Of a DNA stretch of 64,000 nucleotides, positions 24,283 through 32,636 are shown in pieces. This stretch comes from Rhizobium sp. BK313. GTDB lineage: Bacteria; Pseudomonadota; Alphaproteobacteria; Rhizobiales; Rhizobiaceae. The stretch is taken from the NCBI RefSeq assembly GCF_014193655.1, contig NZ_JACHZQ010000005.1, positions 186,001 to 250,000 of the forward strand, read 5' to 3'. The stretch's first letter is position 1. Each line of letters begins with the position of its first letter. The notes below the pieces were generated by a model. It worked only from the letters and a program-made list of their open reading frames with translations, ran no database searches and was not told the DNA's origin. A program made the position numbers and the translations under genes.

Positions 24283-24684
24283 TCACTTCTCCACCAGCTT
24301 CAATTGCTTATCGAAAACCTTCAGCACTTGGCTCAGGTCGTGGCCGCGCTTCAGGATCATGCCGCTGGTATTGACCACGGAAAAAGCGCCCTGCTTGGCG
24401 GCCAGCTTGGGGTTTTTCTCGATGCGGAAGAGCGGCAATTCGCCCGAGCGCTTGAAGACCGAAAACACTGCCTTTTCCTTGAGATGGTCGATGGCGTAAT
24501 CGCGCCATTCGCCCTCGCCGACCATGCGGCCGTAGATCCACAGGATCGCGTCCAGCTCCCTACGATGAAAGGTTACCGGCAGCGGATCCCTGCTCTGTTT
24601 GTATTCTCTGAGATCAACGACGACGGAAGAAGTGGTGTCGACGGAACGGCTTTCGCCGTGTCGCAAATCCGGCTGATCAGTCAT
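24283..24684 (-). CDS. DUF2794 family protein
   Basis: A 133-residue soluble protein that fits the alphaproteobacterial DUF2794 family: VVVDLREYKQSR..VTFHRRELDAILWIYGRMVGEGEWRDYAIDHLKEKAVFSVFKRSGE..PLFRIEKNPKL.. in short fragments spread through the length. Function unknown. I start at the ATG at 24684 (MTDQPD); the codon before it is TTG and is less likely. It converges on the GNAT gene. Confidence 0.82.
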   Translation of the reverse strand: MTDQPDLRHGESRSVDTTSSVVVDLREYKQSRDPLPVTFHRRELDAILWIYGRMVGEGEWRDYAIDHLKEKAVFSVFKRSGELPLFRIEKNPKLAAKQGAFSVVNTSGMILKRGHDLSQVLKVFDKQLKLVEK

Positions 24685-24990
24685 CAATCCCCCAGGGGTT
24701 GTGTCATGACAAGAGGATGACAGTTTGCCTCAGCCACGCGAAATTGCAAGACCAAGGATCGCTCACAATTTTTTGCTTATGAAGTAAAGCGTCTTGTCAA
24801 CGCCGCATTTTAGTCAAAACGACGCCCCATTTGGCGGAACTATAGGCACCGGTTTGGCGCCGCCGCGCCAAACGGCCCGGCCGGGGCGCATCGACCGAAC
24901 CCCAGCCCCGAATGCGCCCTCGCCGGGCACCCCCTCTATTTGGCGAAAGCCGAAATGGAGATCTTTTCGGCGCTAGCCGAAAAGGCTTGA
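24685..24990. other. Intergenic stretch with two hairpins
   Basis: No credible gene is seen between DUF2794 and DUF1223. Two perfect hairpins are present: GTTTGGCGC/GCGCCAAAC with a four-base loop (24852-24873), and CTTTTCGGC/GCCGAAAAG with a GCTA loop (about 24963-24984). The second lies just past the stop of the DUF1223 gene and may end its transcript, though no T-run follows. A small open frame on the plus strand (24794-24976) looks non-coding. Confidence 0.5.
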
Positions 24991-25734
24991 TCAGCCATCC
25001 GTGCCGATCGTCAGTACGGTCGCCCCGATGATCGCCGCCGGGTCACCCGACGGCGTCGAGGACTGCAACAGTACCGCCAGGCCGCGCCGGCCGGCCTTGT
25101 CCATGACATTGGCAGGCAGCACGACATTCATTTCCTTACCATCCCACATGCCGACGGTTTCGACGTCCGAAACCGCATGCAGATAGGTGATCTGCTGGCC
25201 ATTGTTTTCGCCCGCCTTCGGAGAAACCTGCTGTTCCTTGTCGAAATAAGCAACGACCACATTGGCCCGGCCCTGGCCGGCGCCGATCTTGATCTCCAAC
25301 TCGTCACCCTTCATGGCAGCACTCACGGGGACCGTCAGGCCCTTGCCCTGGCGGCGGAAGTCGTCGAGCTTGAAGTTGATGGCGTCGAGATCAGCGCCGT
25401 TCAGATGATCGCGGCCGTTGATAATCGCCTGCGGCGTATAAACCCCACTGCGGCCGAGCGTACGGGCATAGGCATATTGCCGAGCCGTATTGTCCTTGGA
25501 CGCCATCGTGTCGTTCCAGCCGAGATAGTTCCAATAATCGACGTGATAGGCGAGCGCGACGACGTCGCCCTGGCGGATCAGCTTCTCAAACGCAGCATCA
25601 GCCGGCGGACAGGAGGCGCAGCCCTGAGACGTGAAGAGCTCGACGACGCCCTTGATCTTGGCAAGCTCCTGCGCATGCAGCGAACTTGCCAGCGCGATGC
25701 CTGCTAGAAGTGGAACCAAAAACCGTAAGCGCAT
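24991..25734 (-). CDS. DUF1223 family secreted thioredoxin-like protein
   Basis: A 247-residue exported protein. The signal peptide is short and clear (MRLRFLVPLLAGIALASSLHA region, about 1-21). The domain begins with VVELFTSQGCASCPPAD, where Cys-Ala-Ser-Cys is a thioredoxin-like CxxC, and continues with ALAYHVDYWNYLGWND and YTPQAIINGRDH, the hallmark segments of DUF1223. The family is expected to be a periplasmic redox protein; the partner is unknown. An 8-bp CCCCGAAA/TTTCGGGG hairpin (25783-25810) lies in its upstream region. Confidence 0.85.
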   Translation of the reverse strand: MRLRFLVPLLAGIALASSLHAQELAKIKGVVELFTSQGCASCPPADAAFEKLIRQGDVVALAYHVDYWNYLGWNDTMASKDNTARQYAYARTLGRSGVYTPQAIINGRDHLNGADLDAINFKLDDFRRQGKGLTVPVSAAMKGDELEIKIGAGQGRANVVVAYFDKEQQVSPKAGENNGQQITYLHAVSDVETVGMWDGKEMNVVLPANVMDKAGRRGLAVLLQSSTPSGDPAAIIGATVLTIGTDG

Positions 25735-25998
25735 GCCGTTGTACCTCTTTCTCAGACCTTGAAAGCCATGTGCTGGCGCGACCCCCGAAACCGCTTCGCG
25801 CTTTTCGGGGTATCCGTAAGGCCCTCATCAAGCCTGATAAATCTGAAACAAGAGATAATCGCTAAGCACGATGACGCAAAGTCACGAAGGGGTGAGACGA
25901 AGGTCCGGAGACGGTAGCGTCGTACACATCGGCGTGAAAAACAAGACGCCGCCGGAGAGGTTTGCTCCGACGGCGTGTATAAGTGGTTTCAACGCCAA
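25735..25998. other. Intergenic region upstream of DUF1223 and downstream of acnA
   Basis: This 264-base gap holds the DUF1223 promoter region with the CCCCGAAA/TTTCGGGG inverted repeat (25783-25810) and, at its far end, the acnA terminator. I see no gene in it. Confidence 0.5.
25937..25976 (-). terminator. Rho-independent terminator of acnA
   Basis: On the minus strand past the acnA stop, a 12-bp stem with one wobble pair (25965-25976 with 25946-25957) is followed by TTGTTTTT (complement of about 25937-25944). Confidence 0.85.
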
Positions 25999-28689
25999 TT
26001 AGGCCGCGAGATCGCGCAGAACCGTCTGCAGGATGCCGCCATTGTTGACGTAGGTAACCTCATCCAGCGTGTCGATGCGGCAGATGATCGGAATGTCCTT
26101 CACCGTGCCGTCGCCATAGGTAACCTTGGCGATCTTGCGCTCGCGCGGCTTGATGTTTTCCAGGCCCTCGATCGTCACGGTCTCGTCGCCCTTGAGGCCG
26201 AGGCTTGCCCAGGTGGTGCCGTCCTCGAAGACGAAGGGGATGACACCCATGCCGACCAGGTTCGAGCGATGGATGCGCTCGAAGGACTGGGCGACGACGG
26301 CGCGCACGCCGAGCAGGTTGGTGCCCTTGGCAGCCCAGTCGCGCGACGAGCCGTTGCCGTATTCGACACCGGCGAAGATCACGAGCGGAACGCCTTCGGC
26401 CTTGTACTGCATGGCCGCATCGTAGATCGACATCTCTTCCTTGGACGGATAGTGGAAGGTGTAGCCACCTTCCTTGCCGTTCGGGCCGAGCATGTGGTTG
26501 CGGATGCGGATATTGGCGAAGGTGCCGCGCATCATGACCTCATGATTGCCGCGGCGCGTGCCGTACTGGTTGAAGTCGGCAACGCCGACGCCATGGCCAA
26601 TAAGGTAGGAGCCGGCCGGTGAGGCAGCCTTGATCGAACCGGCCGGAGAAATATGGTCGGTAGTGATCTTGTCGCCGAAGAGGCCGAGAACACGGGCACC
26701 CTTGATATCGGAAACGCCGGCGCCGGTCTTGCCCATGCCAACGAAGTAGGGCGGGTTCTGCACATAGGTCGAGTTGTCGTCCCAGGCATAGGTCTGGCCC
26801 GGAGGAACCTGCACGGCCTGCCAGTTGGCGTCGCCCTTGAAGACGTCGGCATACTTGGTTTCGTACAGCTCGCGCGTGACGTACTTCAGGATGAATTCCT
26901 GTACTTCCTGCGAGGTGGGCCAGATGTCCTTGAGGAAGACCGGCTTGCCGTTCTGGTCTTCGCCGATGGGCTCATTGGTCAGGTCCATCTGCACGGTGCC
27001 AGCGAGCGCGTAGGCCACGACGAGCGGCGGAGAGGCCAGGTAGTTCGCCTGGACGTCGGGCGAAATGCGGCCTTCGAAGTTACGGTTGCCGGACAGCACG
27101 CCCGATACGATCAGGCCCTTATCGTTGATCGTCTTCGAGATCGGGGCCGGAAGCGGACCGGAATTGCCGATGCAGGTGGTGCAGCCGAAGCCGACGAGGT
27201 TGAACCCGAGCTTGTCGAGATCGGCCTGCAGTCCCGACTTGGCCAGATATTCACCGACGACCTGCGATCCAGGCGCCAGCGAGGTCTTGACCCACGGCTT
27301 CGTCTTCAGGCCCTTGGCGACGGCATTGCGGGCGAGGAGGCCGGCCGCGATCAGTACCGACGGATTCGACGTATTGGTGCAGGAGGTGATGGCGGCAATC
27401 GCCACGTCACCATGACCGAGATCGAAATCCGTGCCTTCGACGGCATAGCGGTTCGAAAGCTGGCCCGGCTTCTTGTATTCGGTCTCCATCGAACCGGCGA
27501 AACCGGAAGCGATGTTTTCCAGTGCGATACGGCCTTCCGGGCGCTTCGGGCCGGCCATGGACGGCACGACGTCGCCGAGGTCGAGTTCCAGCGTGTCGGT
27601 GAAGACGAGATCGGCACCGTCATTGTCGCGCCACATGCCCTGAGCCTTGGAATAGGCTTCGACCAGCGCGATACGATCCTTCGCACGGCCCGACATGTTG
27701 AGATAGTTGAGCGTTTCCTTGTCGACCGGGAAGAAGCCGCAGGTCGCGCCATATTCCGGACCCATGTTGCCGATGGTGGCACGATCGGCGAGCGGCATGT
27801 TGTCGAGACCCGGGCCGAAGAATTCGACGAACTTGGAAACAACACCCTTCTTGCGCAGCATCTGAACGACGGTCAGCACCAGGTCGGTCGCGGTGACGCC
27901 TTCCTTGAGCTTGCCGGTCAGGCGGAAGCCAATGACCTCAGGCAGCAGCATGGAGACGGGCTGGCCGAGCATGGCGGCTTCAGCTTCGATACCGCCGACA
28001 CCCCAGCCAAGAACGCCGAGGCCGTTGATCATCGTCGTATGCGAATCGGTACCGACGCAGGTGTCCGGATAGGCGATCGTCTCGCCGTCTTCTTCCTTCG
28101 TCCAGACGGTCTGGCCGAGATATTCGAGGTTGACCTGGTGACAGATGCCGGTGCCGGGGGGAACGACCCTGAAGTTCTGGAACGCCTGCTGGCCCCACTT
28201 CAGGAAGCGGTAGCGTTCGCCATTGCGCTGATATTCCAGCTCGACGTTGCGGGCGAATGCCTGCGGCGTGCCGAACTCATCGACGATGACCGAATGGTCG
28301 ATGACGAGGTCCACGGGAACGAGCGGGTTGATCTTTTCCGGATCGCCGCCAAGCGCCACCATGGCATCACGCATAGCGGCAAGGTCGACCACGGCCGGGA
28401 CGCCTGTGAAGTCCTGCATCAGCACGCGGGCGGGGCGATAGGCGATTTCGTTCTCGACGGTGCCCTTGTTGGTGAGCCATTCGGCGACCTGGGCGATATG
28501 TTCCTTGGTGACCGACTGCCCGTCTTCGAAGCGCAGAAGGTTTTCCAGAATGACCTTCATCGAATAGGGAAGGTTGGAAACACCGGGCAGACCATTGGCC
28601 TCAGCCTTTGGCAGGCTGAAATAGGTATAGTCTTTCCCGCCCACGGTCAGCGTGGAACGACAATTGAAACTGTCAAGAGATTTAGACAC
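25999..28689 (-). CDS. acnA: Aconitate hydratase A
   Basis: An 896-residue aconitase that interconverts citrate and isocitrate in the TCA cycle. The iron-sulfur cysteines are in ITSCTNTSNP and GCTTCIGNSGP, and the catalytic swivel-domain segments GSSRDWAAKG and RSNLVGMGV are present near the C-terminus. Length and order of domains agree with AcnA/IRP-type aconitases (about 890 residues). The start ATG at 28689 gives the normal MSKSLDSFNCRS. It is transcribed divergently from the ccm operon and has its own terminator. Confidence 0.97.
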   Translation of the reverse strand: MSKSLDSFNCRSTLTVGGKDYTYFSLPKAEANGLPGVSNLPYSMKVILENLLRFEDGQSVTKEHIAQVAEWLTNKGTVENEIAYRPARVLMQDFTGVPAVVDLAAMRDAMVALGGDPEKINPLVPVDLVIDHSVIVDEFGTPQAFARNVELEYQRNGERYRFLKWGQQAFQNFRVVPPGTGICHQVNLEYLGQTVWTKEEDGETIAYPDTCVGTDSHTTMINGLGVLGWGVGGIEAEAAMLGQPVSMLLPEVIGFRLTGKLKEGVTATDLVLTVVQMLRKKGVVSKFVEFFGPGLDNMPLADRATIGNMGPEYGATCGFFPVDKETLNYLNMSGRAKDRIALVEAYSKAQGMWRDNDGADLVFTDTLELDLGDVVPSMAGPKRPEGRIALENIASGFAGSMETEYKKPGQLSNRYAVEGTDFDLGHGDVAIAAITSCTNTSNPSVLIAAGLLARNAVAKGLKTKPWVKTSLAPGSQVVGEYLAKSGLQADLDKLGFNLVGFGCTTCIGNSGPLPAPISKTINDKGLIVSGVLSGNRNFEGRISPDVQANYLASPPLVVAYALAGTVQMDLTNEPIGEDQNGKPVFLKDIWPTSQEVQEFILKYVTRELYETKYADVFKGDANWQAVQVPPGQTYAWDDNSTYVQNPPYFVGMGKTGAGVSDIKGARVLGLFGDKITTDHISPAGSIKAASPAGSYLIGHGVGVADFNQYGTRRGNHEVMMRGTFANIRIRNHMLGPNGKEGGYTFHYPSKEEMSIYDAAMQYKAEGVPLVIFAGVEYGNGSSRDWAAKGTNLLGVRAVVAQSFERIHRSNLVGMGVIPFVFEDGTTWASLGLKGDETVTIEGLENIKPRERKIAKVTYGDGTVKDIPIICRIDTLDEVTYVNNGGILQTVLRDLAA

Positions 28690-28963
28690 GAGAGACCCCG
28701 TTTCTGATAGCCAACACAGTCGTGCGAACGCCTATGCACTTAATGCACATCAGGATGCGGGTGCGGCCATTTCCGCTGTCCGCACGTAAGGCAGAAAACC
28801 TTATGTTCGGCGCAAGGATGAAATTCACGCCGACCGCTGGCGTGGTTGCGGGTCTTATAGATAATTTCGTAAAGACTTGCCAGAGTGGCCAAGCTCAAAA
28901 TCGGACAATTTTTTGAGCCTGCGACAACGAGAACTGGACCGGAAACGGGGAAAGCCTGAGCTG
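28690..28963. other. Divergent acnA/ccmA intergenic region with an 8-bp inverted repeat
   Basis: The 274-base divergent gap contains no gene. GCTCAAAA (28893-28900) and TTTTGAGC (28911-28918) form a perfect inverted repeat with a ten-base spacer, ending 45 bases before the ccmA start. The T-rich descending arm makes it terminator-like in RNA, so it could attenuate ccmA or act as an operator. Confidence 0.45.
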
Positions 28964-29611
28964 ATGCATCTAAGCGCTGAAAACCTGGCGGCAAGGCGGG
29001 GCGAAGACCTGATTTTCGCGAATGTTTCCTTTGACTTGAGCAATGGTGAGGCACTGATCCTGACTGGTCGCAACGGCTCGGGAAAATCAACACTTTTGCG
29101 TGTTGTCGCAGGCCTCCTCAGACAGGAAAAAGGCCGCGTCGTTTTCACCGATTCCAAGGGCGAATCGGACCGGGCGGCAGGCGAAATCAGCCACTACCTG
29201 GGCCACCGCAACGCGATGAAGTCAGAACTTACGGTTGCAGAGAACCTGATTTTCTGGAAAGAGTTTTTCGGAGACATGATGGGCGGCGCCGGTCTTGCGA
29301 TCGAGGACGCGGCGGAAGCCGTCGGTCTTGCCGGCATCACCCACCTTCCCTTCGGGTACCTCTCCGCCGGCCAGCAACGCCGATTCGCATTTGCAAAACT
29401 GCTGGTCGCCTATCGTCCCGTCTGGATCCTCGATGAACCCACCGCAGCACTGGATGCAGCAGCAGACCGGCTGTTTGCGGATCTGATCTCGGCGCACCAG
29501 AAAGCGGGCGGCATCGTGTTGGCGGCGACACATCAGCCGCTCGGGCTCGCAAATGCGCGGGAAATGCGGATGACGGGATTTGCCGGAGTTGGTGAGGGGG
29601 TTTGGGGATGA
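28964..29611 (+). CDS. ccmA: Heme exporter ATP-binding protein CcmA
   Basis: A 215-residue ABC ATPase of the cytochrome c maturation system I, which releases holo-CcmE during heme delivery. Walker A is GRNGSGKST (35-43), the signature is LSAGQQRRFAFAKLL, a form characteristic of CcmA, and Walker B is WILDEPTAALD. The ATG at 28964 gives MHLSAENLAARRG, the usual start; the frame extends upstream but is unlike the family. The other ccm genes follow, after a 199-base gap filled with a palindromic repeat. Confidence 0.93.
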   Translation: MHLSAENLAARRGEDLIFANVSFDLSNGEALILTGRNGSGKSTLLRVVAGLLRQEKGRVVFTDSKGESDRAAGEISHYLGHRNAMKSELTVAENLIFWKEFFGDMMGGAGLAIEDAAEAVGLAGITHLPFGYLSAGQQRRFAFAKLLVAYRPVWILDEPTAALDAAADRLFADLISAHQKAGGIVLAATHQPLGLANAREMRMTGFAGVGEGVWG

Positions 29612-29620
29612 TATTACGTC

Positions 29621-29770
29621 CCTCATGGCCCCTCATCCGTCCTTTCCCGGCTTCGCTGCGCGCAACCGCTCATGTCCACCTTCTCCCCGTTTTACGGCGC
29701 GAAGGCGCTTGGTTGGCTCCGTCGTCCTCTCTCCCCGCCGGCGGGGAGAGAGCTAGGGTGAGGGGCAAAA
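29621..29770. repeat. Rhizobial intergenic palindromic repeat between ccmA and ccmB
   Basis: The ccmA-ccmB gap contains a mosaic palindromic element. An outer pair GCCCCTCATCC (29628-29638) and GGGTGAGGGGC (29756-29766) match with one wobble, and within it lies a perfect 26-base palindrome (29727-29752) built around CTCCCCGCC/GGCGGGGAG, plus a TTCTCCCCG segment near 29690. These are the features of the RIME/REP-like elements common between rhizobial genes. It interrupts an operon whose genes are normally close together. Confidence 0.75.
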
Positions 29771-29810
29771 CCGCTCTCTCCATTGATAATGAAATCAAGG
29801 GGCTCGCCGC

Positions 29811-30470
29811 ATGACCGCCCTCTTCCTCCGCGACTTAAGACTCTCGGTCCGCGCCGGCGGCGGTGCCCTCATCGGCATTCTCTTCTTTCTCACTGTCGTC
29901 GCCGTCATCCCCTTCGGCGTCGGCCCCGACCTTAAGCTGCTGTCTCGCATCGGCCCGGCCATCGTCTGGATCGGCGCACTGCTATCCGCCCTGCTCGGCC
30001 TCGACCGCCTGTTTCAGGCCGAACGCGACGACGGATCGCTCGATCTGCTGGTGATGCAGGAAACCCCACTGGTACTGACGGTGCTCACCAAATGCGCAGC
30101 ACACTGGACAGCGACCGGCCTGCCGCTGGTGATTGCCTCGCCGCTGCTCGGCCTCTTTATGAATATGAACGAAGCGGCGATCGGTGCGACGGCCTTGACC
30201 CTGCTGGTCGGCTCGCCGGCGATCACTTTCATCGGTGCGGTGGGGGCGGCAGTCGCCGTGGCATTGCCACGTGGCGGATTGCTGGTGTCGATCCTGGTGC
30301 TGCCGCTGGCCATTCCCGTGCTGATCTTCGGCGTCAGCGCGACTTATGCCGTGGTCGAAGGTCCGCAGCCCTTCCTGCCGCCCTTCCTGATCCTGATTGC
30401 ACTCACCTTGTTTTTCGCCGTGCTCGGCCCGGCAGCGGCCGCGCTCGCCTTGCGCAACACGACGGATTGA
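29811..30470 (+). CDS. ccmB: Heme exporter protein CcmB
   Basis: A 219-residue membrane protein with six spans, the permease partner of CcmA. The N-terminal ALFLRDLRLSVRAGGGALIGILFFLTVV and the AERDDGSLDLLV segment after the second span are typical of CcmB. Length is normal (about 220). It is separated from ccmA by a palindromic repeat and is followed 58 bases later by ccmC. Confidence 0.93.
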   Translation: MTALFLRDLRLSVRAGGGALIGILFFLTVVAVIPFGVGPDLKLLSRIGPAIVWIGALLSALLGLDRLFQAERDDGSLDLLVMQETPLVLTVLTKCAAHWTATGLPLVIASPLLGLFMNMNEAAIGATALTLLVGSPAITFIGAVGAAVAVALPRGGLLVSILVLPLAIPVLIFGVSATYAVVEGPQPFLPPFLILIALTLFFAVLGPAAAALALRNTTD

Positions 30471-30528
30471 TCGGCCTGAGACGATGGGATCGATTGCCGT
30501 AAAAGGGATATCGGGTTAAACAAGCCGC

Positions 30529-31290
30529 ATGAGCGATATCAGCCCTGCGATCAGCCGATTTTCCGACCTCGCCAACCCGACCCGGTTCCTGGCGCTTTCG
30601 GCGCGTCTCATTCCCTGGCTGGCGGCGATCACGGCCGTGCTTTTCGCGATCGGCCTCTATCTCGCCTTCTCGACCGAGGGAGACTACCAGCAGGGCGATA
30701 CTGTCCGCATCATGTATATCCATGTGCCGGCGGCATGGCTGTCGATGATGTGCTACACGATCATGAGCATGTCGGCGATCGGCACGCTCGTCTGGCGTCA
30801 TCCGCTGGCCGATGTCGCCGCCAAGGCTGCTGCGCCCCTCGGCGCCGCCTTTACCCTTGTTGCCCTCGTCACCGGCTCGCTCTGGGGCAAGCCGATGTGG
30901 GGCACCTATTGGGTCTGGGACGCGAGGCTCACCTCGGTGTTCATCCTCTTCCTGATGTATCTCGGGCTGATCGCGCTGAACCGCGCCATGGACGATCCGT
31001 CCAAGGCAGCGCGTGTCACCGCCGTGCTGATCCTTGTCGGCTTCATCAACATTCCGATCATCAAGTTCTCGGTCGACTGGTGGAACACGCTGCACCAGTC
31101 GGAAAGCATCATGCGCCTCGACGGCCCGACCATCGATGCGCAATTCCTCTGGCCGCTTTTCACCATGGCGCTTGCCTTCACCCTGCTGTTCTTCACGCTG
31201 CATCTGATGGCGATCCGCAACGAGATCTGGCGTCGCCGCATCGCCGCGCAGCGCCGTCTCGCCGCCCGCATGGCCGCCCGAGAGGAATAG
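30529..31290 (+). CDS. ccmC: Heme exporter protein CcmC
   Basis: A 253-residue membrane protein with six spans that loads heme onto CcmE. The tryptophan-rich heme-handling motif WGTYWVWD is at residues 124-131 and is followed by DARLTS. The two conserved periplasmic histidines are in YIHVPAAW (His65) and WWNTLHQ. Length and order agree with the family. The next gene, ccmD, starts two bases after the stop. Confidence 0.95.
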   Translation: MSDISPAISRFSDLANPTRFLALSARLIPWLAAITAVLFAIGLYLAFSTEGDYQQGDTVRIMYIHVPAAWLSMMCYTIMSMSAIGTLVWRHPLADVAAKAAAPLGAAFTLVALVTGSLWGKPMWGTYWVWDARLTSVFILFLMYLGLIALNRAMDDPSKAARVTAVLILVGFINIPIIKFSVDWWNTLHQSESIMRLDGPTIDAQFLWPLFTMALAFTLLFFTLHLMAIRNEIWRRRIAAQRRLAARMAAREE

Positions 31291-31291
31291 C

Positions 31292-31465
31292 ATGACGCAT
31301 CCCTTTTACGTCTACGGTTCCTATGGCTTTGCCGCCGCCATGATCATCGCCGTCATCGCCTGGACATGGATCGACGGCCGTCTGCGCCGCAAGGAAATCG
31401 CCGCGCTCGAAGCCTCAGGCATCCGCCGCCGGTCGCAGCGTCCCCCAGAAGGCAAAGCGAAATGA
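31292..31465 (+). CDS. ccmD: Heme exporter protein CcmD
   Basis: A small 57-residue protein with one hydrophobic segment (about residues 10-27, FAAAMIIAVIAWTW) and a strongly basic C-terminal half (RLRRKE..RRRSQR). This is the usual pattern of CcmD, which stabilises CcmC-CcmE and the CcmAB complex. It starts one base after the ccmC stop, and its end overlaps the ccmG start by four bases (ATGA). It is short but strongly supported by position. Confidence 0.9.
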   Translation: MTHPFYVYGSYGFAAAMIIAVIAWTWIDGRLRRKEIAALEASGIRRRSQRPPEGKAK

Positions 31466-32073
31466 GCTTGGGTACCGAAGAAGGCAAAAAGCCGAAATCG
31501 GGTAGCACCAGTCGCTATCTGCTGGCGCTCATTCCGCTGATCGTCTTTGCCTGCATCGCGCTGGCCGTCGGCAAGGTAATGTACGACCAGGAAGTCCACG
31601 GGACCGATATTTCCGCCATTCCCTCGGCACTGATCGGCACGAAAGCCCCGACGCTGGCGCTGGCGCCGCTCGACGGCTCCAATCTGCCGGCGCTGACCGA
31701 CAGTGCCATCAGGGGCAAGCTGACGCTCGTCAACGTCTTCGCGTCGTGGTGCCTGCCCTGCCGCGAAGAACATCCTGTCCTCAAGGAACTCGCCAAGGAC
31801 GGCCGGCTGAACATCGTCGCGATCAATTACAAGGACACGGGTGAAAACGCCCTGCGTTTCCTCGGCGAACTCGGCAATCCCTACAACGCCATCGGCATCG
31901 ATCCGAACGGTTCGGCCGCGATCGACTGGGGCGTCTACGGCATCCCTGAATCCTACCTCGTCGCCCCCGACGGCACGATCCTCTACAAGCAGGTCGGCCC
32001 TTTTACCGCCACCAGCCTCAAAGAGGGGCTGTATCCAGCCATAGCGAAGGCCCAGGGAAAGCCGATATCTTGA
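31462..32073 (+). CDS. ccmG: Thiol:disulfide interchange protein CcmG (CycY/DsbE)
   Basis: A 203-residue membrane-anchored thioredoxin that reduces apocytochrome c in the periplasm. An N-terminal anchor spans about residues 19-38. The active site is FASWCLPCREEHP with Cys97 and Cys100, and the cis-proline loop is YGIPESYLV. The central acidic region expected of CcmG-type proteins is present (GIDPNGSAAIDWG). Translationally coupled to ccmD. It is the last ccm gene here; ccmE, F and H are not in the window and must lie elsewhere, as is usual for rhizobia (cycHJKL). Confidence 0.93.
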   Translation: MSLGTEEGKKPKSGSTSRYLLALIPLIVFACIALAVGKVMYDQEVHGTDISAIPSALIGTKAPTLALAPLDGSNLPALTDSAIRGKLTLVNVFASWCLPCREEHPVLKELAKDGRLNIVAINYKDTGENALRFLGELGNPYNAIGIDPNGSAAIDWGVYGIPESYLVAPDGTILYKQVGPFTATSLKEGLYPAIAKAQGKPIS

Positions 32074-32114
32074 AACCGGGCGCCTGCTTCACTCTTCGCG
32101 GGATGATCCAAAAG

Positions 32115-32510
32115 CTATTTCTCGTCGCATGAGAAATTCAGCCCCGTGAACGTGCTCATGACATCCTCTGCCGGCACGTCCCTAAGCGTTGGATTGTGAA
32201 TCAGGAAATCACAGAACATGGCGGTGATCTTTGCGGCATCAACTTGCGCCGGGATACAGATATCCACGCCGACGGACTCACCGAAATAAGCCCAGTTCGT
32301 CATCGCCCTGGCGTTGGGGATCGACTGGGCGATGCCGCGACGGGCGACAAAATCATCGCGATTCCACTTATCCAGCCAGCCGATGACGTAGCCGGAGACA
32401 AGCTGCCGGGAGGCGCCGCAATCGGCAGACAACTGGCTCACATCGGAAAAGCCGGCCGGCGCTTTGGATGCGATCACGGCCAACAAGGTTGCAACTGCTA
32501 TACTCGACAT
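32115..32510 (-). CDS. Small exported protein resembling the Rap1a/Tai immunity fold
   Basis: A 131-residue protein with a hydrophobic N-terminus (about 4-19, probable signal peptide) and three or four cysteines. The second half, GYVIGWLDKW ... VDICIPAQVDAAKITAMFCDFLIHNPTLRDVPAEDVM, has the spacing of the Rap1a/Tai family (GYxxG..., CxPxxV..., V..FLxxHPxxRxxxAxxxV). Rap1a/Tai members block type VI amidase effectors, but this gene has no effector or T6SS gene nearby, so I claim only fold resemblance. It converges on ccmG. Confidence 0.55.
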   Translation of the reverse strand: MSSIAVATLLAVIASKAPAGFSDVSQLSADCGASRQLVSGYVIGWLDKWNRDDFVARRGIAQSIPNARAMTNWAYFGESVGVDICIPAQVDAAKITAMFCDFLIHNPTLRDVPAEDVMSTFTGLNFSCDEK

Positions 32511-32636
32511 CCGCCCCTCGCGAAATCGTCAGCGCTGCCAGTGGTCTACGGCAGCATCACGACGGCGAGGTTAGATGCAACTTTATGGCGATTTTCGGCA
32601 GGAATTGCGGGTAAAAATCATCAAATCCAGGGACAG

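Noticed and set aside
26653..28707. A 684-codon open frame antisense to acnA
   Set aside because: It exactly shadows acnA on the other strand. High GC and the codon bias of acnA keep the antisense frame open; the protein has no recognisable domain and no ribosome binding site.
28870..28920. tRNA-like piece in the acnA-ccmA gap
   Set aside because: The string GCCAGAGTGGCC recalls a serine/leucine tRNA D-arm, but there is no acceptor stem, anticodon arm or TTC loop.
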